NCBI GenBank assembly: GCA_910587105.1
Contig: CAJUMB010000004.1
Coordinates: 45,719 to 109,718, forward strand
DNA: 64,000 nt
DNA from: an uncultured Lachnospiraceae bacterium
GTDB taxonomy: Bacteria; Bacillota; Clostridia; Lachnospirales; Lachnospiraceae
Direction: 5' to 3'
Part shown: positions 23,922 through 32,118 of the stretch, in pieces
How the letters are laid out: the number at the start of each line of letters is the position of its first letter
Position numbering within the stretch: position 1 is the first letter of the stretch
Translations under genes and position numbers: made by a program
Notes under the pieces: model-generated
What the model was told of the DNA's origin: nothing
What the model saw: only the letters and a program-made list of their open reading frames with translations
Database searches by the model: none

Positions 23922-24033
23922 TTTATATCCTCCGTTTTGTCTTTTACAGTTGCTAAAAATCCCGGCAGGCTGCAAAAAAAACGCCGGCCGGATTCATTAT
24001 CATCATATATATTTTCAGAGGAGATGTCAATAA

Positions 24034-24801
24034 ATGGCCAGAAGTATCGTTGTAAAAAATACTGTCATTGGAGAGGGGATGCCCTGTATCTGTGTTCCAC
24101 TTACACAGACAGATGTCTCGGGGCTGGCGGCAGAGGCAGAGCGGGCTGCAGCCGTCTGCCCGGATCTTGTAGAGTGGCGGGCGGACTGTTTTGAGAATAT
24201 TTTCTGTCCATCAGATGTGGAGGACGTTCTCAAAAGATTGAGCGGCATTCTGGGTTCCATTCCGCTTATTTTTACTGTCCGCACGCAGAAGGAGGGGGGG
24301 AGTCTGCAGATTTCGGAAGAAGATTATATCCGTCTTTTGAAACATGCGGCAGATACGAAAATCCCCTCTTTTGTGGATATAGAAGTGATGCAGATGGAAT
24401 TTTCCCGGCTGCGGGAGGCGGTGGATTGGTTTCACAGGAAGGGGATCTTAGTGATTGGGTCCAGCCATCATTTTGAAGGAACACCTTCTGAAACGGAAAT
24501 GGAAGCAGCCCTGCGAAGGGAAGATGAAGCCGGGGCAGATATTTTGAAACTTGCTGTCATGCCTCATGATTATGGAGATACTGCCAGGCTACTCCATGTA
24601 ACCGGTGGGATGAGCCGGAAGAATGTGCAGAAACCGCTGATTACCATGTCCATGGGACCATTGGGGAGCGCCAGCCGTTTCTGCGGGGAAATTTTTGGTT
24701 CAGCGGTTACGTTTGCCACTGCAGGAAGGATGTCTGCACCTGGACAGCTTCCTATTGATGAATTGAGACCGCTGCTTCAGGTGTTCCATGAGTTTGTCTA
24801 A
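24034..24801 (+). CDS. aroD: Type I 3-dehydroquinate dehydratase
   Basis: A 255-residue class I enzyme that forms the 3-dehydroshikimate used by AroE. LVEWRADCFE, the catalytic histidine in IGSSHHFEGTP and the Schiff-base lysine in DILKLAVMP are all in place, and ITMSMGPLGSASRF follows as in the family. ATG 24034 follows GAGGAGATGTCAATAA. It is transcribed away from aroE. The spoIIG promoter begins about 70 bases after its stop; I see no convincing terminator between. Confidence 0.95.
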   Translation: MARSIVVKNTVIGEGMPCICVPLTQTDVSGLAAEAERAAAVCPDLVEWRADCFENIFCPSDVEDVLKRLSGILGSIPLIFTVRTQKEGGSLQISEEDYIRLLKHAADTKIPSFVDIEVMQMEFSRLREAVDWFHRKGILVIGSSHHFEGTPSETEMEAALRREDEAGADILKLAVMPHDYGDTARLLHVTGGMSRKNVQKPLITMSMGPLGSASRFCGEIFGSAVTFATAGRMSAPGQLPIDELRPLLQVFHEFV

Positions 24802-24869
24802 GAAAAACATGTCTGTTTGTAGAACAAGCTCGAAAAACTGAGAAAATATTTAGATAGCTGCACTCTAAT

Positions 24870-24904
24870 TTCGACAAATTCTTTAACCCTCCATAACTTA
24901 TAAT
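24870..24904 (+). promoter_or_regulatory. spoIIG-type Spo0A-dependent promoter
   Basis: A perfect Spo0A box TTCGACA at 24870-24876 lies exactly 22 bases upstream of TATAAT at 24899-24904. This wide gap mirrors the Bacillus subtilis spoIIG promoter, where Spo0A-P overlaps the -35 region and helps sigma-A at a non-optimal spacing. A weaker box (CTCGAAA, 24829-24835) lies further upstream. It would drive spoIIGA-sigE at the start of sporulation. Confidence 0.8.
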
Positions 24905-24948
24905 GTGTGTACACAAAATAAGATCGCACAGGTTATGGAGGGCTTTTC

Positions 24949-25794
24949 TTGTATCGAGAAATATACATAGATGTGGTTTTTGTGACAAACTTCTTGATGG
25001 ATTTTGTACTGCTCCGTCTGACGGGGATGTTTCTCGGTATTCACGCCGCCTGGTGCAGATGCTTCTGCGGTGCGGTGCTGGGCGCTGTGTCCTCCTGTTT
25101 TATCTTATTCATACCTACAGATTACGTATATCCGGCGGCTTTTGTCCTGCACGTTATAACAGCTGCGGCTATGGCACGTATAGGATATAAAATAGATTCC
25201 AAAAGAATGCTGGCCAGAATTACATTGACTCTTTATGTACTGGCGTTTTTATGTGGAGGCTTCTGGGATATCCTGACCAGGGAAAGAGAAATGGCTCTGT
25301 GGATGTTTCTTTGCTTTACAGGGCTTAGTTATTGTTTCCTGGCCATCTGTGTCCGAGGATATCAAAACTGGCTGAGAAAACGGGAAACTTACTGCAGAGT
25401 AAAACTCAAAGCACAAGGAAAGACAGTAGATCTCACAGGACTTTACGATACAGGCAATCTGCTGGCGGACCCCCTTACAGGGAAACCGGTTTCGATTGTG
25501 GAAGAAGAGACTCTGGCAGAGCTTGTGCCCGCCGCTGCATTAAAGAGATTAAAAGATATGGAAAAAACTGTGGGGGAGTATGATGACCCGATGTGGGAAA
25601 GTCTGCATCCCCATTTTATTGTCTATTGCAGTGTGGGGAATGATGGAACACTTCCTGTGGTTACATTGGAAGATATGTGTATTTACCGTGGGGAGCAGAT
25701 TATCTATGTCTATCGTCCCGTGGTTGCTGTCTCTGCGGCACCGTTTCATTCCCAGGGAAGATATCAGATTATTCTGAACGGTAAAATTATGTGA
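24949..25794 (+). CDS. spoIIGA: Sigma-E processing protease
   Basis: A 281-residue membrane-bound aspartic protease that removes the pro-sequence of sigma-E in the mother cell. The N-terminal half has five hydrophobic segments, starting with MYREIYIDVVFVTNFLMDFV, and the C-terminal half holds the catalytic LYDTGN (D167) and ADPLTGKPVSIVEEE. The start is TTG at 24949 after GGAGGGCTTTTC. sigE follows 69 bases later, the conserved spoIIGA-sigE arrangement. The upstream Spo0A-type promoter supports early sporulation expression. Confidence 0.95.
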   Translation: MYREIYIDVVFVTNFLMDFVLLRLTGMFLGIHAAWCRCFCGAVLGAVSSCFILFIPTDYVYPAAFVLHVITAAAMARIGYKIDSKRMLARITLTLYVLAFLCGGFWDILTREREMALWMFLCFTGLSYCFLAICVRGYQNWLRKRETYCRVKLKAQGKTVDLTGLYDTGNLLADPLTGKPVSIVEEETLAELVPAAALKRLKDMEKTVGEYDDPMWESLHPHFIVYCSVGNDGTLPVVTLEDMCIYRGEQIIYVYRPVVAVSAAPFHSQGRYQIILNGKIM

Positions 25795-25863
25795 TTTGGC
25801 ATCAAACGTATAAATCTGGAGCATGTTGATTTTTGCAGCATGTTCGGACAGGAGGAGTATAAT

Positions 25864-26601
25864 ATGAGTGTAAAAGCAGCAGCCCCGAATTACCCGGGAC
25901 CAGTGATTTCCAGATTTTCCAACGTGGTATTTCATAAACCCAGAGAGGTTTATTACATCGGAGGAGCCGATGTGCTTCCGGCGCCGCTGGAACCGGAGAG
26001 AGAGGCAGTTTTTATCAGTGAACTGGGGACAGAACAGGAGAAAGAGGCAAAGTCTACACTGATTGAACATAATCTGCGGCTGGTGGTCTATATTGCTAAA
26101 AAGTTTGACAATACTGGAGTGGGGGTAGAAGATCTGATTTCTATAGGCACGATTGGACTGATCAAAGCCATCAATACCTTTAATCCGGTTAAAAAAATCA
26201 AATTGGCTACATATGCTTCCCGCTGTATAGAAAATGAGATTCTCATGTATCTGCGCCGGAACAGTAAGACAAAAATGGAAGTTTCCATTGATGAGCCTCT
26301 GAATGTGGACTGGGATGGCAATGAATTGCTGTTGTCAGATATTCTGGGTACGGATGAAGATGTGATTTACCGGGGGATTGAACAGGAAGTGGAAAAGACT
26401 CTTCTGGGGAAAGCCATCGCAAAACTCAATGACCGGGAACAGACGATTATTAAACTGAGATTCGGACTGTATGCGCCGGATATGAAAGAGAAGACGCAAA
26501 AGGAGGTGGCAGATTTGCTGGGAATCTCCCAATCCTATATTTCCAGGCTGGAGAAGCGGATTATTAAACGGTTAAAGAAAGAGATTATTCGATATGAGTA
26601 G
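25864..26601 (+). CDS. sigE: Sporulation sigma factor E precursor
   Basis: A 245-residue sigma-70 family factor for mother-cell transcription. Region 2 is highly conserved (IEHNLRLVVYIAKKFDNTG, EDLISIGTIGLIKAINTF, LATYASRCIENEILMYLRR), followed by DEPLNVDWDGNELLLSDILGTD and the region 4 helix-turn-helix TQKEVADLLGISQSYISRLEK. The pro-peptide ends about EVYYIGGADVLP, but its first 30 residues (SVKAAAPNYPGPVISRFSN) lack the strongly basic-hydrophobic character of known pro-sigma-E. Start 25864 has AGGAGGAGTATAAT in front. The TAG stop forms the edge of a repeat remnant. Confidence 0.95.
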   Translation: MSVKAAAPNYPGPVISRFSNVVFHKPREVYYIGGADVLPAPLEPEREAVFISELGTEQEKEAKSTLIEHNLRLVVYIAKKFDNTGVGVEDLISIGTIGLIKAINTFNPVKKIKLATYASRCIENEILMYLRRNSKTKMEVSIDEPLNVDWDGNELLLSDILGTDEDVIYRGIEQEVEKTLLGKAIAKLNDREQTIIKLRFGLYAPDMKEKTQKEVADLLGISQSYISRLEKRIIKRLKKEIIRYE

Positions 26602-26676
26602 CATTTGAACATTGCCTTATGCCAGCTGCTGTCCAGATTGTGCAGCTGGCATAAAGCATTTTTAAAACACGCTCCA
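26599..26676. repeat. Degenerate MITE-like element at the sigE stop codon
   Basis: TAGCATTTGAACATTGCCTTATG on the left resembles the family start (TAGAGCGTGTTTGAAAATTGCTTTATG) with a small deletion; GCATTTTTAAAACACGCTCCA on the right matches the family end. The centre is a 12-bp perfect stem TATGCCAGCTGC/GCAGCTGGCATA (26618-26653) that can act as a bidirectional terminator between sigE and the convergent lipoprotein gene. Confidence 0.65.
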
Positions 26677-26681
26677 GTGTA

Positions 26682-27203
26682 CTAATCGTCTATTCTGAAA
26701 ATGAATTCCACCTGGTCTTCGCAATGGTCCAGCCGGTCTTCTAAAGCTTCGATTTCTCGTTCCTGTTCCTGGTATTGGGCGGCTTCCAGACTGCCGTCAT
26801 AATATTGGGATTCCAGGGTATCTTCCATATATTCCAGTTCATTATCCAGGGCGTCGATTTCGTTTTTCAGGGCAAGAAACTGCTCTTTTTGTTCCTGGGC
26901 CGAACCTGAGGGAGTGATGTTTCCAATACGCTGTTCCAGATCCTTTATACTGTCGGTAAGTACAGAGAGATTGGGGGTGTTTGCAGCACTTTTTTCCTGG
27001 CCGCCGGGAGCAGGGGCAGCAGGGGTGTTTTCCTCTTGGGAAGACGGTGCAGGAGTACCCGCATCCTGTGTGGACTGGGCGGGAGTGCTCTGTGTCTGGG
27101 CGGAAGCATCTGAAGGTGGATTTGTCTGATTTTGGCCGCCGCAGGCAGTGAAACTTAACATGGTCGTGATAGAAAAAATGCTCAGCAATACTTTTAAACG
27201 CAT
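26682..27203 (-). CDS. Small lipoprotein with acidic coiled-coil C-terminus, unknown function
   Basis: A 173-residue exported lipoprotein. MRLKVLLSIFSITTMLSFTAC is a signal peptide with lipobox SFTAC. A Ser/Thr/Pro/Gln-rich spacer (about residues 22-75) resembles a wall-spanning linker. The rest (LEQRIGNITPSG, then EQFLALKNEIDALDNELEYMEDTLESQ and EREIEALEDRLDHCEDQVEF) is a helical, mostly acidic coiled coil. I recognise no family. The start at 27203 follows CGGAGGAAATCAATT. It has its own promoter and is divergent from rny. Confidence 0.8.
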   Translation of the reverse strand: MRLKVLLSIFSITTMLSFTACGGQNQTNPPSDASAQTQSTPAQSTQDAGTPAPSSQEENTPAAPAPGGQEKSAANTPNLSVLTDSIKDLEQRIGNITPSGSAQEQKEQFLALKNEIDALDNELEYMEDTLESQYYDGSLEAAQYQEQEREIEALEDRLDHCEDQVEFIFRIDD

Positions 27204-27230
27204 AATTGATTTCCTCCGTTTCTGTTTACT

Positions 27231-27260
27231 ATTATATACCAGATGGACGAAATTTATCAA
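27231..27260 (-). promoter_or_regulatory. Promoter of the small lipoprotein gene
   Basis: Read on the minus strand: TTGATA, an 18-base spacer and TATAAT, with the start site about 20 bases before the ribosome site. Confidence 0.65.
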
Positions 27261-27297
27261 TTATAAGTTTTGCTCGAGCCTGTCTATTTTCTTTGTC

Positions 27298-27326
27298 TTG
27301 ACTTTTATTGGAAAACAGTTTAAAAT
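27298..27326 (+). promoter_or_regulatory. Promoter of rny
   Basis: TTGACT (27298-27303), 17-base spacer, TAAAAT (27321-27326), about 48 bases before the rny start. Confidence 0.7.
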
Positions 27327-27373
27327 TAATGCTATGTGATTGTACAATGAAAATTTAATAAGGAGGTGCTCCG

Positions 27374-28942
27374 GTGACGAGTGCAATAATTGTTGCTGTT
27401 ATTGTAATTGTCGCTGTAGCTGTCGCACTGCTTATTGCAATTCCCATTGCTTGCAGAACAGCCGTTGCCAACAAAGAGAAGCTGGATGCCCAGACCATTG
27501 GCACAGCGGAGGAAAAAGCAAGAAACATCATAGATGAGGCGTTAAAGGCTGCTGAATCGAAAAAGAGGGAAGCCCTGTTGGAAGTGAAAGAGGAATCTCT
27601 GAAAAGAAAAAATGAATTGGAAAGAGAGACGAAAGAGCGAAGAACAGAGCTGCAGAAATATGAGAAGCGGGTTTTGTCCAAAGAAGAGTCTGTGGATAAA
27701 AAAGCGGAAATTGTCGAGAAGCGTGAGGCAGAATGTACGGCGAGAATCACAAATATACAAGAAAAAGAAAGTGAAATTAATGAATTACACGAGCGGGGAG
27801 TGCAGGAGCTGGAGAGAATCTCAGGCTTAACCTCCGAACAGGCAAAAGAATATCTTCTGAAAACTGTTGAAGACGATGTGAAGTTTGATACTGCCAAACT
27901 TTACAAAGAATTGGAAAGCCGGGCCAGAGAAGATGCGGAAAAGAAATCTAAAGAATATGTGGTCAATGCCATTCAAAAATGTGCGGTGGATCATGTGTCA
28001 GAAGCTACCATTTCCGTAGTCCAGCTTCCAAATGATGAGATGAAGGGCCGGATTATCGGCAGAGAAGGGCGCAACATCCGCACGCTGGAAACTCTGACAG
28101 GTGTGGATTTGATTATCGATGATACTCCGGAAGCAGTAGTATTGTCTGGTTTTGACCCTATCCGCAGGGAAATTGCAAGAATTGCATTGGAAAAACTCAT
28201 TGTAGATGGGCGTATCCATCCTGCGAGAATCGAAGAAATGGTAGAAAAAGCACAGAGGGAAGTAGAGTATAATATCCGGGAAGAAGGCGAAGCGGCGGCC
28301 ATGGATGTGGGAGTACATGGAATTCATCCGGAGCTGGTTCGTCTGCTGGGGCGTATGAAATTCCGTTCCAGTTATGGACAGAATGCGTTAAAGCATTCTA
28401 TTGAAGTGGCTCTTCTGGCCGGACTGCTGGCCGGAGAAGTGGGCGCAGATGTGCGGGTGGCAAAACGTGCAGGTCTGCTCCATGATATTGGAAAATCTAT
28501 TGACCACGAGGTGGAGGGTTCGCATATTCAAATCGGTGTGGATCTGTGTAAAAAGTATAAAGAATCCCATGTTGTGGTAAACGCAGTGGCGGCACACCAC
28601 GGAGATGTGGAAACGGAATCCTTAATCGCCTGTATTGTACAGGCTGCCGATGCGATTTCAGCGGCCAGGCCAGGTGCGAGAAGGGAGACTCTGGAGACAT
28701 ATACCAACAGATTGCAGCAGTTAGAGGAAATTACAAACGGATTTAAAGGTGTGGATAAATCTTTTGCCATTCAGGCGGGGCGTGAAGTGCGTGTGATGGT
28801 TCTTCCAGACCATATCAGTGATGCGGATATGGTTCTTCTGGCCAGGGATATTTCGAAAGCCATAGAAACGGAGTTGGATTACCCAGGTCAGATTAAGGTG
28901 AATGTGATACGGGAAAGCCGTGTTGTAGACTATGCTAAGTGA
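27374..28942 (+). CDS. rny: Ribonuclease Y
   Basis: A 522-residue membrane-anchored endoribonuclease that starts decay of many mRNAs in Firmicutes. An N-terminal hydrophobic anchor (IIVAVIVIVAVAVALLIAIPI) is followed by a long coiled coil (about 45-200), the KH domain (MKGRIIGREGRNIRTLETLTG) and the HD domain (HSIEVALLAG, LLHDIGKSIDHE). GTG 27374 is the start, with AGGAGGTGCTCCG before it. It has its own promoter and a large hairpin terminator. Length and domain order match the family exactly. Confidence 0.96.
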   Translation: MTSAIIVAVIVIVAVAVALLIAIPIACRTAVANKEKLDAQTIGTAEEKARNIIDEALKAAESKKREALLEVKEESLKRKNELERETKERRTELQKYEKRVLSKEESVDKKAEIVEKREAECTARITNIQEKESEINELHERGVQELERISGLTSEQAKEYLLKTVEDDVKFDTAKLYKELESRAREDAEKKSKEYVVNAIQKCAVDHVSEATISVVQLPNDEMKGRIIGREGRNIRTLETLTGVDLIIDDTPEAVVLSGFDPIRREIARIALEKLIVDGRIHPARIEEMVEKAQREVEYNIREEGEAAAMDVGVHGIHPELVRLLGRMKFRSSYGQNALKHSIEVALLAGLLAGEVGADVRVAKRAGLLHDIGKSIDHEVEGSHIQIGVDLCKKYKESHVVVNAVAAHHGDVETESLIACIVQAADAISAARPGARRETLETYTNRLQQLEEITNGFKGVDKSFAIQAGREVRVMVLPDHISDADMVLLARDISKAIETELDYPGQIKVNVIRESRVVDYAK

Positions 28943-28971
28943 TAATTCTGCACATAATTGAGCTTAATTAT

Positions 28972-29019
28972 AATGGTACAGGTTTGTAAACCAGTGTTTA
29001 CAGACAGGTACCATTTTTT
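28972..29019 (+). terminator. Terminator of rny
   Basis: AATGGTAC/GTACCATT is the outer stem, TGTAAAC/GTTTACA the inner stem, followed by TTTTTG. The two-tier hairpin sits 30 bases after the rny stop. Confidence 0.85.
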
Positions 29020-29036
29020 GTATTTAGGATATGCAT

Positions 29037-29121
29037 TAGAGCGTGTCTTAAAAATCATTCCTGCCATCTGCCGCAAAGTGGGGCGTATGGGTGGCGTGAA
29101 TGAATTTTCAAACACGCTCTA
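29037..29121. repeat. Internally deleted MITE-like element (85 bp)
   Basis: TAGAGCGTGTCTTAAAAATCATTC on the left and GAATGAATTTTCAAACACGCTCTA on the right are the family ends, with TA at both borders. The centre keeps CTGCCGCAAAGTGGGGCG and has lost the rest. Confidence 0.8.
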
Positions 29122-29150
29122 GAGCTCCATCCGGCCAGAAATCGAAGTCC

Positions 29151-29251
29151 TGCTCTGCCTGCTTCGCACCATTACGTCGTTAAAATTCCTAGACGATGCA
29201 CCGCATCGCCGTCGAAATTTTGCCTAGAACTGGCACGAATCAGGCAGAGCA
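29151..29251. repeat. Separate nested palindrome between rny and spoIIM
   Basis: TGCTCTGCCTG and CAGGCAGAGCA form an 11-bp perfect outer stem; inside, AAAATT...AATTTT and GATGC/GCATC make a second palindrome. It begins 30 bases after the 85-bp element, shares no end sequence with it, and has no coding capacity. It may be another repeat family of the genome. Confidence 0.6.
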
Positions 29252-29320
29252 AAACTTTATAAAAAAGGCAGGTTCTAAACTTTCGGAATTTCCATAGATT
29301 GATTAAGAGGTGATTGCGTA

Positions 29321-29893
29321 TTGAAAAAGAATCAGATGGAAATTTTGTTTGTAGTGGGATTTGTTCTGGGTGTGATACTGCCAAATATATTGTGGAAAAC
29401 GGAAGTAGAGGAAAAGGGTCTGCCGGGATTGTATCTGCTCACCAGGGTCAGCCGCGGTCTGCCAGCTAATCCGGAATATTTTTTCTATGTATTGAAGACC
29501 AGGGGAAGCATTTATATTTTGTGTATGCTGTGCGGACTGTCAATTTTCGGTCTTCCCGTATCCGTGGTGGCCAGTGTCTGGATGGGATTTTTGATGGGAG
29601 CCGTATTGACGGTGTCTCTGTTGGAGTTTGGAGTGGAGGGATTGTTTTTGGCGGGAACGCTTTTTCTGCCCCAGTACATTGTTTATATACCGGTTTCTCT
29701 TAGCCTATACAGGAGAAATTTCCAAATTTCTGCAAAATGCTGGAAGAATCAGAGGCTGACACCACCGGAGAGAAGAGAATATGGAGTATTCTGTGCCATG
29801 GCGGCAGCCCTTCTGACAGTGGGGATGTTTTTGGAAAGTTACTTAAATCCGGTTTTGATTGAAATGGTTGTGAATAAATTGCACTTCTTTTAG
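29321..29893 (+). CDS. spoIIM: Stage II sporulation protein M
   Basis: A 190-residue membrane protein with about five hydrophobic segments (ILFVVGFVLGVILPNILW, SIYILCMLCGLSIFGLP, MGFLMGAVLTVSLLEFG, LFLPQYIVYIPVSL, FCAMAAALLTVGMFL). SpoIIM is part of the DMP machinery for engulfment-stage septal peptidoglycan remodelling. Sequence similarity alone is moderate; the xerD gene directly downstream is the conserved neighbour of spoIIM in Bacillus and Clostridia, which raises confidence. The start is TTG at 29321 after AAGAGGTGATTGCGTA. The TAG stop coincides with the first bases of a repeat remnant. Confidence 0.85.
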   Translation: MKKNQMEILFVVGFVLGVILPNILWKTEVEEKGLPGLYLLTRVSRGLPANPEYFFYVLKTRGSIYILCMLCGLSIFGLPVSVVASVWMGFLMGAVLTVSLLEFGVEGLFLAGTLFLPQYIVYIPVSLSLYRRNFQISAKCWKNQRLTPPERREYGVFCAMAAALLTVGMFLESYLNPVLIEMVVNKLHFF

Positions 29894-29949
29894 AGTGTGT
29901 CTTAAAAATACTTTATGTGAACTGTGAATGATTTTTTAAACGCCCTTCA
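29891..29949. repeat. MITE-like remnant at the spoIIM stop codon (59 bp)
   Basis: TAGAGTGTGTCTTAAAAATACTTTATG matches the family start; GATTTTTTAAACGCCCTTCA is a diverged family end. The interior is almost completely gone. The first TAG is the spoIIM stop codon. Confidence 0.6.
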
Positions 29950-29960
29950 GCAAAAAGTGT

Positions 29961-29989
29961 TTGATTTTATAGTGAAAATAGTTTATAAT
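29961..29989 (+). promoter_or_regulatory. Promoter of xerD
   Basis: TTGATT (29961-29966), 17-base spacer, TATAAT (29984-29989), about 80 bases before the xerD start, so xerD can be transcribed without spoIIM. Confidence 0.75.
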
Positions 29990-30072
29990 AGATATAATTA
30001 ATTTTTATTACTGGGGAAAATATTTGAAGGGTGAATTGCTTTTACAATTACGAAGAATAGGACTGCGTAAAG

Positions 30073-30957
30073 ATGGAAAATGCAATTCAAGAATTTATCG
30101 ATTATCTACATAGGAGTAAGCAGACATCACAAAACACAGAAATCTCTTATGAAAGAGATTTAAAAAAGCTGGCTTCTTATCTGGAGACTCATGGGGTAGG
30201 TGCATTTAAAGACGCTACCCGGACAAATCTGGATGCCTACATTCTTTATATGGAGAAGAAAAACTTTGCCTCCTCCACCATATCCAGGAGTGTGGCATCG
30301 GTTCGTGCGCTGTATCAATATTTGTTCCGGGAGCATGTCATAGAGGATAATCCTGCTGAAAGACTGAAACCGCCCCGGGTAGAGAAGAAAACGCCGGAGA
30401 TTCTCAGTGTAGAAGAAGTGGACATGCTGCTTGCGCAGCCGGATGTGGAGACACCCAAAGGAATACGGGACAGGGCAATGCTGGAGCTGCTGTATGCGAC
30501 AGGCATGCGTGTGAGCGAGCTGATTCATCTTCAGATGGATGATGTGAATCTGGAGATGGGATATATCACATGCCAGGAAAATGGAAAAGAACGGATTATC
30601 CCTATCAACAAGGCATCCAGAAATGCTTTGAAACGGTATCTGCAGGAGGCCAGAAATGATTTGGTGAGAGACAGTGGTTCTTCCAATCTATTTACCAATT
30701 GTTCCGGGTCTGCCATGAGTCGTCAGGGATTTTGGAAAATGGTGAAAAGGTATGCCAGGGAGGCTGGTATTACCAGAGACATTGCACCCCATACACTTCG
30801 CCATTCATTTGCGGCACATTTGCTGCAGAACGGTGCCGATATTAAGAGTGTGCAGGAGATGCTGGGACATTCTGATATTTCTACCACTCAGATTTATCTG
30901 AATCTGGGTACCAGTAAAATAAGAGATGTATACATGAAGACCCATCCCCGGGAATAG
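30073..30957 (+). CDS. xerD: Tyrosine recombinase, probable XerD
   Basis: A 294-residue site-specific recombinase that resolves chromosome dimers at dif with a partner Xer protein. The N-terminal SAM-like domain (EFIDYLHRSKQTSQNTEISY) is followed by the catalytic domain with the first Arg (ATGMRVSELIHL), the HTLRHSFAAHLLQNGAD box, LGHSDISTTQIY (His and nucleophilic Tyr) and a short tail. The length and position next to spoIIM fit the housekeeping XerD rather than a mobile-element integrase. ATG 30073 has only a weak upstream site (GACTGCGTAAAG). Confidence 0.9.
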   Translation: MENAIQEFIDYLHRSKQTSQNTEISYERDLKKLASYLETHGVGAFKDATRTNLDAYILYMEKKNFASSTISRSVASVRALYQYLFREHVIEDNPAERLKPPRVEKKTPEILSVEEVDMLLAQPDVETPKGIRDRAMLELLYATGMRVSELIHLQMDDVNLEMGYITCQENGKERIIPINKASRNALKRYLQEARNDLVRDSGSSNLFTNCSGSAMSRQGFWKMVKRYAREAGITRDIAPHTLRHSFAAHLLQNGADIKSVQEMLGHSDISTTQIYLNLGTSKIRDVYMKTHPRE

Positions 30958-30972
30958 GGGACGGGTCTTTTT
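30937..30972 (+). terminator. Terminator of xerD
   Basis: AAGACCC-ATCCCC pairs with GGGGA-CGGGTCTT and is followed by TTTTTTG. The stem includes the last xerD codons and its stop. The convergent DAHP synthase gene ends 13 bases later. Confidence 0.85.
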
Positions 30973-30982
30973 TGTTGCCTTT

Positions 30983-32014
30983 TTAACATTGTTCAGCAAT
31001 GGTGTACAGCAGGCGCTCAGAATCTTCCCATCCCAGGCAGGCGTCTGTGATGGATTTACCGTATATGTGGCTGCCGCCGATTTTCTGGTTTCCTTCTACA
31101 ATATAGCTTTCCACCATAACACCTTTCACCAGTCTGTAGATATCGCTGTCGACTCTGCGGCTGTGAAGCACCTCTTTGGTGATGCGCACCTGCTGCTCGT
31201 ACTGTTTGTTGGAATTGGAGTGGTTTACATCCACCAGTGCGGCTGGATTTTTCAGGTCTTTTGCAAGATATTTTTCCAACAGCAGCCGGATGTCCTCATA
31301 ATGGTAGTTGGGGATCGCCTCTCCGTGTTTGTTTACAGCCCCCCGTAAAATGGTGTGAGCCAGAGGGTTTCCGGTTGTCCGGACTTCCCAGCCCCGGTAG
31401 ATAAAGCTGTGTCCGGCCTGTGCGGCTATGACAGAGTTTAACATGACACTGATGTCACCGCTGGTGGGGTTTTTCATACCGGCGGGTACATCCATGCCGC
31501 TGACTGTCAGGCGGTGCTGCTGGTCTTCCACAGAGCGGGCGCCTACGGCCACATAAGAGAGAAGATCCGACAGATAGCGGTAGTTTTCCGGGTAAAGCAT
31601 TTCATCGGCACAGGTGAATCCGCTTTCTTCAATGACCCGCATATGCATTTTGCGGATAGCCAGAATACCTGTGAGCATATCCGGCTTTTTCTCAGGGTCC
31701 GGCTGGTGGACCATACCTTTATAACCTTCCCCGGTGGTTCTGGGCTTGTTGGTGTATACCCGGGGGATGATTAATACTTTGTCTGCGATTTTATCCTGCA
31801 CTTTGCGCAGACGGCTGACGTAATCGCAGACGGCGTCCTCATTATCTGCGGAGCAGGGTCCGATGACTGCCAGAAATTTCTGGGATTTTCCGGTAAACAC
31901 ATCTTGAATCTCCTGATCTCTTTGTTCTTTTAATTTACGGATTTTTTCAGAAATTGGATACTGCTCTTTAATCTGTGCGGGTGTCGGCAGTTTTGTAACA
32001 AATTCAAATCCCAT
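30983..32014 (-). CDS. aroF: 3-Deoxy-7-phosphoheptulonate (DAHP) synthase, class I
   Basis: A 343-residue enzyme joining phosphoenolpyruvate and erythrose 4-phosphate, the first step of the shikimate pathway. It is the AroFGH (type I-alpha) form: LAVIGPCSADN, IPRVYTNKPRTTGEGYKGM, ARSVEDQQHRLTVSGMDVPAGMKNPTSGD, then VDVNHSNSNK and GVMVESYIVEGNQ. The start at 32014 follows AAAGGAGAAAAATC. Which end product inhibits it cannot be read from the sequence, so the symbol could equally be aroG or aroH. It is apart from aroD and aroE. Confidence 0.93.
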   Translation of the reverse strand: MGFEFVTKLPTPAQIKEQYPISEKIRKLKEQRDQEIQDVFTGKSQKFLAVIGPCSADNEDAVCDYVSRLRKVQDKIADKVLIIPRVYTNKPRTTGEGYKGMVHQPDPEKKPDMLTGILAIRKMHMRVIEESGFTCADEMLYPENYRYLSDLLSYVAVGARSVEDQQHRLTVSGMDVPAGMKNPTSGDISVMLNSVIAAQAGHSFIYRGWEVRTTGNPLAHTILRGAVNKHGEAIPNYHYEDIRLLLEKYLAKDLKNPAALVDVNHSNSNKQYEQQVRITKEVLHSRRVDSDIYRLVKGVMVESYIVEGNQKIGGSHIYGKSITDACLGWEDSERLLYTIAEQC

Positions 32015-32118
32015 GATTTTTCTCCTTTGCGCAGGTTATCTTAAAATTTATCCGCTCTATTATAATACATTTTGACCGGATTGTCGATTAAGGATTTTCT
32101 GTAATAGTAACGATTTTG

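Noticed and set aside
30073..30957. Tyrosine recombinase as a sign of a prophage or integron
   Set aside because: Length, domain form and position beside spoIIM fit the housekeeping XerD; no phage or cassette genes are near.
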